The position numbers were made by a program, and so were the translations under genes. A DNA stretch of 64,000 nt from Asanoa ishikariensis (GTDB taxonomy: Bacteria; Actinomycetota; Actinomycetes; Mycobacteriales; Micromonosporaceae). The stretch spans positions 1,426,001 to 1,490,000 of the forward strand of contig NZ_FNQB01000003.1 of the NCBI RefSeq assembly GCF_900107455.1, read 5' to 3'. Below are positions 43,839 to 51,859 of this stretch, one piece after another. The notes beneath the pieces were generated by a model. The model searched no databases, was not told the origin of the DNA, and was given only the letters and a program-made list of their open reading frames with translations. How positions within the stretch are numbered: the first letter of the stretch is position 1; each line of letters begins with the position of its first letter.

Positions 43839-44080
43839 TGGTCAAACCTTACCGTTCGCGCCGACGGACGGCCGACGGCGCCGAGGCACAGGGCCGCGGG
43901 ACCCCCAGCGACGAGATCCGCGATGCCACTGGACGGGTGCCGAACCGCGCCCTCGCTCACCGTGATCGCCGACCAGGACGGCAACAAGGGAATCGTCTGT
44001 GTCGACGCGGCCGCTGCGAAGAAGGATTGACCTCGGGTCACGGGTCACATAAGCCCGCGGGGGTCGAATACCGTGACGGC

Positions 44081-44680
44081 ATGGTTACCGAGTCGTCGTA
44101 CACCATCGCGCCTCTGAGCCCCGAGACCTGGTCCGCCTTCGATGCGCTGGTGCTGCGCCACAACGGGATCTTCGGCGGCTGCTGGTGCATCTGGTTCCAC
44201 CCTGACGGGCCCGAGCGTGGTCAGGGCGCGGAGGCCAACCGAGCGCTGAAGAAGTCCTATGTGGAGCAGGGCAAGGCGCACGCCGCTTTGGTGATGCACG
44301 GCGACGAGGCCATTGCGTGGGCCGAGTACGGCACCCCGGTCGAGTTGCCGACCCTCCACCACCGCAAGGAGTACGACGCCACCAAGACCGGGGATCCCGA
44401 CTACCGGATCACCTGTGTCTTCGTCGACAAGCGCCACCGGCGACAGGGCGTGACGGAGCTGGCGATCACCGGCGCGCTCGACCTCATCGCGCAGGCCGGC
44501 GGCGGGCGGGTCGAGAGCTATCCCCACGACCTGACCAACCAGACCAAGAAGATGTCGTCGTCGTTCCTCTACAACGGCACCCGTCGACTGTACGAGCGGC
44601 TCGGCTTCACCTACGACCGGCCCAAAGGGCTGAAGAACTGCGTCATGGTGAAGACGGTCGGTCCCGCGATCACGCCCTGA
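44081..44680 (+). CDS. GNAT family N-acetyltransferase
   Basis: A 199-residue acetyltransferase. The acetyl-CoA-binding motif is VDKRHRRQGVTELAI, after the strand ITCVFV, and the C-terminal strand pairing is RLYERLGFTYDRP. The N-terminus (NGIFGGCWCIWFHP) has a Cys-Trp-Cys that recurs in a subgroup of actinobacterial GNAT proteins. The acceptor is not known. Confidence 0.85.
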   Translation: MVTESSYTIAPLSPETWSAFDALVLRHNGIFGGCWCIWFHPDGPERGQGAEANRALKKSYVEQGKAHAALVMHGDEAIAWAEYGTPVELPTLHHRKEYDATKTGDPDYRITCVFVDKRHRRQGVTELAITGALDLIAQAGGGRVESYPHDLTNQTKKMSSSFLYNGTRRLYERLGFTYDRPKGLKNCVMVKTVGPAITP

Positions 44681-44687
44681 GCGCATG

Positions 44688-44746
44688 CTTAGATTATGTT
44701 CCTCATGTAAGAGGTTGCGAGCCTCAGATGATCGTTGTAATCTAAG
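44688..44746. promoter_or_regulatory. AT-rich segment with 9-bp inverted repeat
   Basis: CTTAGATTA (44688-44696) and TAATCTAAG (44738-44746) are perfect inverted repeats separated by 41 bases in an AT-rich island upstream of the tautomerase-like gene. It could be an operator pair or the promoter of that gene; no further assignment is possible. Confidence 0.4.
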
Positions 44747-44839
44747 ATCAATACGGATCTTGAGAACGCCGCCGTGGTCAATCCGGCGCGAGCACCGAGA
44801 ACGGCGTTCCGCCACGCCACCTTCTCCGGGGGGAAGCTC

Positions 44840-45661
44840 ATGACTTTTGTCAACATCGCGCTGGCTCGTGGGAAGTCCGACCAGTACCTGGCGGACGTCT
44901 CGCGGGCCGTGCACGATGCGCTGGTCGCCGAGCTGGACGTGCATCCCGATGACAACTTCCAGCTCATCCACCAGTACGGCCCCGGCGAGATGGTCTTCGA
45001 TCGCAGCTTCCGTGGCGGGCCACGCTCCGACGACTGGATCGCGTTCACGATCACCGACAGCCGGGATCGGGACGAGCGGTCCAAGCGCAGGTTCTACAAG
45101 GCGCTGGTCCACCTGCTCGAAGAACGTCCAGGCATCCACCCGTCCGACGTGTACGTCATGATGACGGTCACACCGCCGGCGAACTTCTCCTTCGCCGGTG
45201 GCGTGATCGGCACCGACGTCGAGGCCGCCGAATCGCTCGACGCGGCCGCGGGCACGCGCGAGGCGTACAGCAAGGCTGAGATGACGTACGCCGTCACCCA
45301 GTTGTTCCAGAACGGCGACCGGGTCCCTGTCCTGCCGATGCTGAGTGACGACGTCGTGCTCACGCTGCCCGCCACACTCCCCTACGGCGGCCAGTTCACC
45401 GGCCGCGCGGCCTTCGACGGCTTCTTCGCGAAGAGCCCGGCCAGCAACCCCGTCTGGAGCTCGTTCGACATCGTCGTCGAGGACGTCATCGCCGCCGACG
45501 ACCACCTCATCGCGCGGCTCACCAACACGGCCGTGCCCAAGGCGACCGGCAAAACGGTGACCTTCCAGAACCTCTGGCTGTTCCGCGTCGCGGGCGGCCG
45601 CATCGTCAGCGTCCAGCTCTACGCCGACACCGCGGTCACCACAAGCGGCCCAGCGAGCTGA
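44840..45661 (+). CDS. Tautomerase-like plus SnoaL-like fusion protein
   Basis: A 273-residue protein with two domains. Residues 1-130 resemble Tautomerase_2 (MTFVNIALARGKSDQYLA, FQLIHQYGPGEMVFDR). Residues 145-268 resemble a SnoaL/NTF2-like cone (LPMLSDDVVLTLPATLPYGG, FTGRAAFDGFFAK, LWLFRVAGGRIVSVQ). The start ATG, backed by GGGGGGAAG, gives Thr where tautomerases have the catalytic Pro1, so classical tautomerase chemistry is unlikely. A role in polyketide-like or aromatic metabolism is possible but not shown. Confidence 0.8.
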   Translation: MTFVNIALARGKSDQYLADVSRAVHDALVAELDVHPDDNFQLIHQYGPGEMVFDRSFRGGPRSDDWIAFTITDSRDRDERSKRRFYKALVHLLEERPGIHPSDVYVMMTVTPPANFSFAGGVIGTDVEAAESLDAAAGTREAYSKAEMTYAVTQLFQNGDRVPVLPMLSDDVVLTLPATLPYGGQFTGRAAFDGFFAKSPASNPVWSSFDIVVEDVIAADDHLIARLTNTAVPKATGKTVTFQNLWLFRVAGGRIVSVQLYADTAVTTSGPAS

Positions 45662-45671
45662 CCGGATCGAG

Positions 45672-46517
45672 TCAGCTCTCGCTGTATGCCGCCACGTGAT
45701 CACCAAGCCAGAGCTCGCCGTCGCCGGGCCGCTGGAGACCCAGTGCGAACAGCGCCGCCGCGCGAGCCTGGACGGAGGGTCGCGCGACCGACTCGAAGAA
45801 GCCGTTGAGCGCGGCCACGAACTCGTCGTCCGACGGCAGGTCGACGCGGTTGACCAGGTTCTTCGTGCCGACGATCGCCTCCTTCTCGAAGCCGGCGATC
45901 CTGCGAGCGAACCGGTCGACAAAATCGTTCAACTCGGCGTCGGGTAGCGCGCGGTTGACATATCCGTACCGCTCGGCGAGGTCGCCCGGGAAGTCGTCGG
46001 CGCCGAGCAGGACCTCGAGTGCCCGGCCGCGACCCATCAGGCGGGGCAGCCAGGCTGTGGTGCCACCGCCGGGGACCGCGCCCAGCCCGACCTCGAACTG
46101 TCCGAGGACGGCTCGCTCGCGGCTGGCGAAGCGGATGTCGCAGGCCAGGATGAACTCGCTGCCAGCACCCCGGACGCGTCCACGAACGGAGGCGACGGTG
46201 ACCACGGGCAGTCGGCTGATCCTGGTGAAGACGTCGGTGTACGGGTGCACACCGCGCCGCGTCGAGCTTTCGGTCGCCATGCCGGCGACGGTTGCCGGAT
46301 CGGCGGCCAGGTCCCAGTGGGCGATGAAGTAGTCGGGGTTCGCGCTGTCGAACACGACGACCTTCACGTCGGGATCGGTCTCGAGGCGAGTGACGAGGGC
46401 ATCGAGCTCGTAGATCGTCTCGGGATCCATCAGGTTGACCGGACCGTTGTCGAAGGTCGCGCGCCAGTAGGCGAGGCTGTGCTCGCGCACGTGAATCTGA
46501 GGCATGTGGATCTCCAT
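45672..46517 (-). CDS. Enoyl-CoA hydratase/isomerase family protein
   Basis: A 281-residue crotonase-fold protein. Oxyanion-hole residues lie in ANPDYFIAHWDL and in VRGAGSEFILACDIRFAS; the latter is followed by LGQFEVGLGAVPGGGTTAWLP, the usual catalytic region. Substrate unknown. It is divergent from the HxlR regulator and the two palindromes before its start make it the obvious target of that regulator. Confidence 0.85.
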   Translation of the reverse strand: MEIHMPQIHVREHSLAYWRATFDNGPVNLMDPETIYELDALVTRLETDPDVKVVVFDSANPDYFIAHWDLAADPATVAGMATESSTRRGVHPYTDVFTRISRLPVVTVASVRGRVRGAGSEFILACDIRFASRERAVLGQFEVGLGAVPGGGTTAWLPRLMGRGRALEVLLGADDFPGDLAERYGYVNRALPDAELNDFVDRFARRIAGFEKEAIVGTKNLVNRVDLPSDDEFVAALNGFFESVARPSVQARAAALFALGLQRPGDGELWLGDHVAAYSES

Positions 46518-46523
46518 ATCTAA

Positions 46524-46564
46524 CTTGGAAATCCCAAGCTAGCATGTGACTTGGAAATGCCAAG
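46524..46564. promoter_or_regulatory. Twin CTTGG-N5-CCAAG operators of the HxlR regulator
   Basis: Two near-identical palindromes, CTTGGAAATCCCAAG (46524-46538) and CTTGGAAATGCCAAG (46550-46564), have starts 26 bp apart in the short divergent gap between the enoyl-CoA hydratase-like gene and hxlR-type gene. HxlR-family dimers bind such inverted repeats. They would block or activate both promoters. Confidence 0.75.
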
Positions 46565-46584
46565 CGAGAGCTAGGATGGAACAC

Positions 46585-47034
46585 ATGAAGAAGGTGACTC
46601 TTGATGCGCAATACCCGGTTTGCTCCATCGAGCGAAGCCTGGAAGTACTCGGGGAGCGCTGGACCTTCCTCGTCCTTCGCGAAGCGCTGTCAGGGAGCAC
46701 TCGATTCGGCGAGTTCACGGACGCGCTGGGGATCTCCACCGACCTGCTCAGTGATCGCCTGGCCACCCTGGTCAACGCGGGCATCATGAACAAGCGCCCG
46801 TACCAGCAGCCGGGCCAACGCGTGCGCTACGAGTACCACCTCACGCCCGCGGGCGAGGAGCTGCGGATCGTGCTCGGCGCACTGCAACAGTGGGGCGACC
46901 AGCACAGCGCGCCAGCCACTGGCCCCAGCGCGGAGCGCCGCAGCCGCCGCACCGGGGAGCAGCTCGACGTGGCGTTCGTCGACAAGGCCGGCAACGCGGT
47001 CGGCCTCGACGACGTGACGTTCGTCGCTACATAG
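46585..47034 (+). CDS. HxlR-family transcriptional regulator
   Basis: A 149-residue winged-helix regulator. YPVCSIERSLEVLGERWTFL at the start, with a conserved Cys before the first helix, and TRFGEFTDALGISTDLLSDRL are typical of HxlR, which often senses aldehydes, quinones or redox through that Cys. The ATG at 46585 has AGGATGGA at ideal spacing; an ATG at 46576 is also possible. It is divergent from the enoyl-CoA hydratase-like gene and should bind the two intervening palindromes. Confidence 0.9.
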   Translation: MKKVTLDAQYPVCSIERSLEVLGERWTFLVLREALSGSTRFGEFTDALGISTDLLSDRLATLVNAGIMNKRPYQQPGQRVRYEYHLTPAGEELRIVLGALQQWGDQHSAPATGPSAERRSRRTGEQLDVAFVDKAGNAVGLDDVTFVAT

Positions 47035-47147
47035 TGGCCGTTCCGCCTTGGGCGAGGCGTGAGATGAAGTCCCATTCTTCGAGGCCGGCGAGACGCCCGG
47101 CGTACTCGGTCCGCAGCGCGTCGAGTCCGTTGACGCCGAACATCCGG

Positions 47148-47309
47148 CATCCTCAGGTCGGGCTGCTCGAGTTCGACTGCCAGTTCCTCGTCGACGAGGA
47201 CCGCTCGCAGATCCTTGCCCTCTTCTCACCGCTGCCCGGCACTGCGACTGCCGAGCGGCTCACGCTGCTGGCCCTCGCCAACGACTCGTTCACCGTCCCG
47301 ACCCGCTGA
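47148..47309 (+). pseudogene. C-terminal fragment of an MmyB-like XRE regulator
   Basis: A 53-codon frame (HPQVGLLEFDCQFLVDEDRS, then LALFSPLPGTATAERLTLLA) resembles the end of the MmyB-like ligand-binding domain of XRE regulators (HPEVGELxLxYE...PGSPSAEALxLL). The DNA-binding N-terminus is absent. The 47035-47394 gap holds this relic, a 38-codon frame on the minus strand of unknown value (47027-47143), and nothing else I can name. Confidence 0.65.
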
Positions 47310-47394
47310 ACGGACCAGCCAGGGCAACTTTCACCACAATGGACGGTGCGGCCATCACGGGCACGGCCGGAAACCCGGCCGTGCCCGTGTGCGC

Positions 47395-49263
47395 TCAACT
47401 GACCCGACGGTGGCGGGGGATGCCGCCCGCGGGGGTGTCGCGCAACAGCCAGACCGGGTTGGACAGCGCGACCGGCGTCGCCGAGCCGGCCGGGCGCACC
47501 TCGACCCGCACGAACGTCGGCGCACCCGTGTCGACCTTCAGGTCCACGTATCCCCGCTTGAACTCCGTGGCGGGGAGGTCCTGGAAGGTCGTTCCCGGCT
47601 CGGGAACGCCCGGTCCGGCCAGGTCGACGGTCCCCCGCACCACTCGCACGGTGCTGCCGGCGGGAAGCCTGTCGGCCAGGACGCGCACGTTGCGCGTCCG
47701 CGCCCGCGACACGGTGACCGACCCCATCGGGGCCTGGCCGTCGACGAGCAGGCCGAGCGTTCCGGTGAACACGGCGGGATTGCCGAAGAACACGTTGCCT
47801 GACGACAGCGACGGCAGAAGGTGGTCCAGCTCGCGGCTCTTCGAGTAGGCCCAGGTGACGAAGTTGGCCTGCTGACCGAACCAGTCCTGGCCCGAGTGGT
47901 CGTCGCTGACCCCGGTGCCGGTCAGGAAAAGCCCGTTGCGCGAGCAGACGTCCCAGACCTGCGCGTGGTGGTCAAGGTCGACGCCGCCGCGGCTGGGGTA
48001 GCCGACCTCAAGGATGTCCGCGCCCATCGCCTTGTCGGTCACGATCGACGCGGCGACCGAGGCCCGCATCGTGTCCTGCTGCGCGACCGGCAGCACGGCC
48101 GGGTTCGACGTGCCGAAGGGATGGTTGTACGAGGCCAGTCCGCCCGCCGCATGGATCATGTCGATGGCCGCGATCGCGGCGTCCGGGTTCGGGTCCGCCG
48201 TCGGCGTCGGCTGGGCGAACGTCGGCATGGTGATCCGTGGTCCGTACCAGTTGAAGTGGGTCGGCTTGAGCAGCGACACCTCCATGGCCTGGTGCTGCCG
48301 GACCGCCGGGAAGCGGTGGGCGTAGCCGCGCATCAGTTCGGCCTGCTTCTTCAGCACGGCGTTGGCGCTGCGCGGGGGCCGGGTGATCCGCAGCAGGTCG
48401 AACCAGCCCTCGGCGTTGCGCCCGCGGGTGCTGACCGCGCTGAGCGTCAGGTTGGACATCGCGGCGTCGGCCGCCTCGATGTCCGGCCAGAGCCGCGCCA
48501 GGTCCTCCTCGGGCCGCATCTCGACGGTGTTCCACCGACCCTGGTGGGCCGGGACGTGCACGGTCCCGGTGATGCCGTCGCGGGTGCGCGACCGGCTCCG
48601 CGTGCCGTCGATGATGTACGTGAGCGTGTACTGGCCGGCCGGACGGCCGTGGGTGGCGGGCCGCCAACTCGTCGTCACCGTCAGCGTCAGGTAGCTGTCC
48701 GGGGACACCACCGCGGGAAAGACGTCGACGGTGATCTTCTGGTCGTACACGGACCGCTGGTCCACGGTGTTGGCTGCCGAGCCCTTGACCCCGACCGACG
48801 CGGCGTCGCGACCCGAGGACAGCGCGGCGAGGTGCAGCGAGCCGGGCACGGCCTCGTCGCCGGGAGACGACATGGCGGGGTCCCAGGCCACCTGGGACGT
48901 GGCGAGCGTTCCGGCGGACTGCGTGGCCCAGGTCCACACCACCTTGTTCACGGTCTCGGTCGGGCCGGTCATATGGATCACATCGGGGTAGCCGTGCTCG
49001 GCCATCCGGAAGTCGTGCTCGGTCCAGAAGAGAACGTCGATGCCGGTCTTCGTGGCCTGGTCGAGATGCCCCTCCATGCTTCCTGGTCCCTCGCTCCAGG
49101 ACGCGTGGATGTGCATCGCCATCGACACGGTGTCGGGGCGCTGTCCGTCGTGGTGTGCTTCCGCCGCGTGGGCGGCCGGCTGTGGGCCGAGGGCCAGCCG
49201 TCCCGCACTGAGCGCCGTGATCGCGGCCGCTGACTTCAGCACGCCGCGCCTTGACTGCTTCAC
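47395..49263 (-). CDS. Tat-exported PHP-domain metallohydrolase
   Basis: A 622-residue protein. The N-terminus RRGVLKSAAAITALSA is a Tat signal (twin arginine, hydrophobic core, then AHAAEA cleavage site). PHP metal motifs follow: HIHASWSEG near residue 51, WTEHDFR near residue 80, and later NHPFG and SDDHSG. PHP phosphoesterases bind two or three metal ions; in exported forms the substrate is probably a phosphate ester or glycan-linked phosphate. The C-terminal 120 residues form a beta-rich domain. No partner gene is evident. Confidence 0.82.
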   Translation of the reverse strand: MKQSRRGVLKSAAAITALSAGRLALGPQPAAHAAEAHHDGQRPDTVSMAMHIHASWSEGPGSMEGHLDQATKTGIDVLFWTEHDFRMAEHGYPDVIHMTGPTETVNKVVWTWATQSAGTLATSQVAWDPAMSSPGDEAVPGSLHLAALSSGRDAASVGVKGSAANTVDQRSVYDQKITVDVFPAVVSPDSYLTLTVTTSWRPATHGRPAGQYTLTYIIDGTRSRSRTRDGITGTVHVPAHQGRWNTVEMRPEEDLARLWPDIEAADAAMSNLTLSAVSTRGRNAEGWFDLLRITRPPRSANAVLKKQAELMRGYAHRFPAVRQHQAMEVSLLKPTHFNWYGPRITMPTFAQPTPTADPNPDAAIAAIDMIHAAGGLASYNHPFGTSNPAVLPVAQQDTMRASVAASIVTDKAMGADILEVGYPSRGGVDLDHHAQVWDVCSRNGLFLTGTGVSDDHSGQDWFGQQANFVTWAYSKSRELDHLLPSLSSGNVFFGNPAVFTGTLGLLVDGQAPMGSVTVSRARTRNVRVLADRLPAGSTVRVVRGTVDLAGPGVPEPGTTFQDLPATEFKRGYVDLKVDTGAPTFVRVEVRPAGSATPVALSNPVWLLRDTPAGGIPRHRRVS

Positions 49264-49386
49264 GTGTTGTAGTCCAAATGCTCGAAATTTCGAGGTGGCA
49301 CCTCCATGGCTAGACCTGGAACACCAATGGCAGACGGCCGGAACGTGGCAGGTTCGCGAACGTAACCGACCGTAGTGATGATCGAC

Positions 49387-49587
49387 TCAGTAGACCGCGA
49401 CCCAGCCTGCCATGCGCTCACCGAACATTGCGACAAATCTATGCAAAGGCAGCCGTGAGCCGTCAAACGCCGGCCAATCCGGCGCAACAGTCTCGAAGCT
49501 GGCTTCTCCCAAATCCAGCCCCGCCTGGTAAATCCGCCAGGCCGCAGGCCGGTCCGTCGCCGTCAATGGTCGGATCTGTGCCTCCAT
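49387..49587 (-). pseudogene. Truncated GNAT acetyltransferase
   Basis: A 66-codon frame (EAQIRPLTATDRPAAWRIYQ ... RMAGWVAVY then stop) matches the first third of PAT/Pat-type GNAT proteins. The acetyl-CoA-binding motif that follows in intact homologues is missing. It is a decayed gene between the PHP protein and the acyltransferase. Confidence 0.65.
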
Positions 49588-49729
49588 GACCACCGAGCGT
49601 ATCCGGACAAAGGGTGTGACTGGTTGTCGCCGGCGAGTGACGATGCGCACCCTGACCCTTCGGTTGTCCCCGATGACGGGTAGCCGGTGGCAATCTTGAA
49701 TGTGCGCCATGAACGGAGAGGGGGTCCGG

Positions 49730-50902
49730 ATGGCCACGATGGGTTCCGTTACGCGGGTCGAGAGGCTTCCGCACGTAGACAACCTGCGCGCCGTGATGGT
49801 CGCGTGGATCATCGGTGGGCACGCGCTGCTGGGCTACTCGGCCATCGGGGGTTGGCCGTACGACGAAGTCCAGGAGACCACGTTCCATCCGAAATCCGAG
49901 CTCGCCATGGCCGTCGTCGTCGGACCGACGGGCCTTTTCGTGATCGGCACCTTCTTCTTCATCGCCGGCCTGTTCGCACCCGCGGCGATGGCCCGCAAAG
50001 GTCCCGGCAAGTTCGTCAGTGAGCGGCTGGTGCGCCTCGGCGTGCCCTTTCTGCTCTTCGCCCTGCTGGTCTGGCCCCTGTTCATGTGGTTCGCCTACCT
50101 CGCGGCCGGCTACCAGGTCTCGTTCTGGTGGGAGTTCACCCACCGGCACCCGTTCCTCGACTCCGGGCCGCTCTGGTTCGCCGAGATCCTGCTCTACGTC
50201 TCGCTCGCGTACGCCGCGCTGGTCTGGGCCAGGGACCGCGCCCGGGCCGACGGCCGCGCGGACGACTCCGACGAAGGCCCCACGACCCTCGGTGGCCGCC
50301 AGCTCGTGACGCTGGTCGCCATGGTCGCGCTCGCCTCGTTCCTGATCCGGCTCTGGTTCCCGGCGCAGAGCAAGCAGGTCCTCGACCTGCACGTCTGGCA
50401 GTGGCCGCAGTGTGTGGCCATGTTCGGCCTGGGCGTCGCGGCGGCCCGGTTCGGCTGGGCCAAGCGCGTCCCGGAACGACTACGGCGCGGCTGCGGCGTC
50501 GCGGTGATCATCACGGTGGTGGCCCTGCCGCTCTACGCGTGGACCGTCGGCATCAGCGACCTCGCCAACGACGCCGGCCCCTACCAGGGCGGCTGGCACT
50601 GGCAGGCGCTGCTGCTCGCGACCGTCGAGGCGGTCCTGGTCGTCGCTGGCTCGGTCTGGGTGCTCGGCCTGGCCCAGGACCGCCTGCAGGGCGTCACCCA
50701 ACTCTGGCGCCGGTGCGCCCGAGGCTCGTTCGCCGCCTTCGTCCTCCAGGCACCGGTCCTGCTCACCCTGGCGATCATGCTGCGCCCGTTCGACCTGCCG
50801 GCCGAGGCAAAGGCGATCGCGGTCGCCGGCATCGGCATCCCGGTCTGCTTCTGGCTCGCCTGGAAACTGATCGAACGCACTCCCGTGGGCCGCTACCTCT
50901 GA
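49730..50902 (+). CDS. Acyltransferase family 3 membrane protein
   Basis: A 390-residue protein with about ten membrane helices. The first helix region (VERLPHVDNLRAVMVAWII) with the His after the helix (GGHALLGY) is typical of acyltransferase-3 enzymes, which O-acylate sugars or lipids at the membrane. The ATG at 49730 has GGAGAGGGGG upstream, making it the best of three in-frame starts. The stop overlaps the Nudix start (TGATG). Confidence 0.85.
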   Translation: MATMGSVTRVERLPHVDNLRAVMVAWIIGGHALLGYSAIGGWPYDEVQETTFHPKSELAMAVVVGPTGLFVIGTFFFIAGLFAPAAMARKGPGKFVSERLVRLGVPFLLFALLVWPLFMWFAYLAAGYQVSFWWEFTHRHPFLDSGPLWFAEILLYVSLAYAALVWARDRARADGRADDSDEGPTTLGGRQLVTLVAMVALASFLIRLWFPAQSKQVLDLHVWQWPQCVAMFGLGVAAARFGWAKRVPERLRRGCGVAVIITVVALPLYAWTVGISDLANDAGPYQGGWHWQALLLATVEAVLVVAGSVWVLGLAQDRLQGVTQLWRRCARGSFAAFVLQAPVLLTLAIMLRPFDLPAEAKAIAVAGIGIPVCFWLAWKLIERTPVGRYL

Positions 50903-51303
50903 TGCCCGTCCCGATCGACAAGGTCGCGTGGATCCTGCTGGCCAACGGCACAATCCTCTGTTCGCGCAACCACGGTCGGGACCTGTTCTACCTGCCCGGC
51001 GGCCGACGGGAAGCGGGCGAGAGCGACCTGCGGACGCTGGTCCGGGAGGTCCGCGAGGAGCTCGGCGTCACCATCGTGGCCGGCACTCAGGCGCGGCTGG
51101 GCACCTTCGAGGCCGAGGCGCACGGGCAGGCGCCCGGCACTCAGGTCAGGATGACCTGCTACACCGCCGACCACCACGGCACGCCGCATCCCGACCACGA
51201 GATCGCCGAGATGGCCTGGCTCGGCTACGCCGACCGCGACCGGGTCTCGGCCGTCGACCGCCTCGTCTTCGACCACCTGCACGCGGCGGGTCGCCTGCCC
51301 TGA
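50902..51303 (+). CDS. Nudix hydrolase
   Basis: A 133-residue Nudix protein. The Nudix box runs from GGRREAGE to REVREELGV (Gx5Ex7REUxEExGU satisfied) at residues 33-56. It should hydrolyse a nucleoside diphosphate linked to another moiety. The start overlaps the acyltransferase stop by one base, so the two are co-translated. Confidence 0.9.
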   Translation: MPVPIDKVAWILLANGTILCSRNHGRDLFYLPGGRREAGESDLRTLVREVREELGVTIVAGTQARLGTFEAEAHGQAPGTQVRMTCYTADHHGTPHPDHEIAEMAWLGYADRDRVSAVDRLVFDHLHAAGRLP

Positions 51304-51310
51304 CGAACCC

Positions 51311-51859
51311 TCACCCCGGGTCGGGAGTGCAGACCGTCAGGAACGACTTCTTGTTCTCGCGTCGCACGTCCGACGCGTCCATCCAGCCGCGCTCGCCGAA
51401 CAGGTAGCTTCCGGACGGGTGCTCGGCGGACTCGCTCAGCACCCGGGGAACGTCGACTCTGGCGCCGAACGCCTTCGGGCCGTCGACGGCGAAGTTGAGG
51501 GAGTCCGCCTTGGTCCAGTCGTAGTCCGCCGGCAGCGGTTTCTGCACCTGGAGAGGTCCGTCGGACGATCCGCCGGGAGTGCTCAGCAGGTCCATGCGCT
51601 CGAGCTCGACTCCAGGCTTGGGCGCGGTCCACACCTGCTCCGTGCTCTGCTGGGTGCCGGAGTCGAAGATCAGCGTTAGGCGGATGACGCCGTCGCACGG
51701 GGTGCCCGTCCACAGTTTCAGGACGCCGTCGTCGACGCGGAACCCGGCCGCCACCGGCAACGACGGCGCGAACTGCGCCTTCGTGTCGCACGCCGCGGTC
51801 ACCGTCGCCACGAGTAGCGCAGCGCAGGCGACGCGCAGCCATCTAGCGATATCCACCAT
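51311..51859 (-). CDS. Predicted lipoprotein
   Basis: A 182-residue protein with a signal peptide and lipobox VTAAC (cleavage before Cys24). The mature part is beta-rich (VIRLTLIFDSGTQQS, LNFAVDGP) and unassigned. The start overlaps the 3' end of the HExxH protein gene by 17 bases. Being last in the WXG-type set, it could be an immunity or accessory protein; this is a context inference only. Confidence 0.72.
   Translation of the reverse strand: MVDIARWLRVACAALLVATVTAACDTKAQFAPSLPVAAGFRVDDGVLKLWTGTPCDGVIRLTLIFDSGTQQSTEQVWTAPKPGVELERMDLLSTPGGSSDGPLQVQKPLPADYDWTKADSLNFAVDGPKAFGARVDVPRVLSESAEHPSGSYLFGERGWMDASDVRRENKKSFLTVCTPDPG

Noticed and set aside
43839-44080. Open plus-strand frame ending GNKGIVCVDAAAAKKD
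   Set aside because: No start with a ribosome site and no family match; it extends antisense through the phosphotransferase gene. I see no gene or clear regulatory element in this gap.
47027-47143. A 38-codon minus-strand frame downstream of the HxlR gene
   Set aside because: No ribosome site, no recognisable family, and it overlaps the hxlR 3' end; too little support for a gene.
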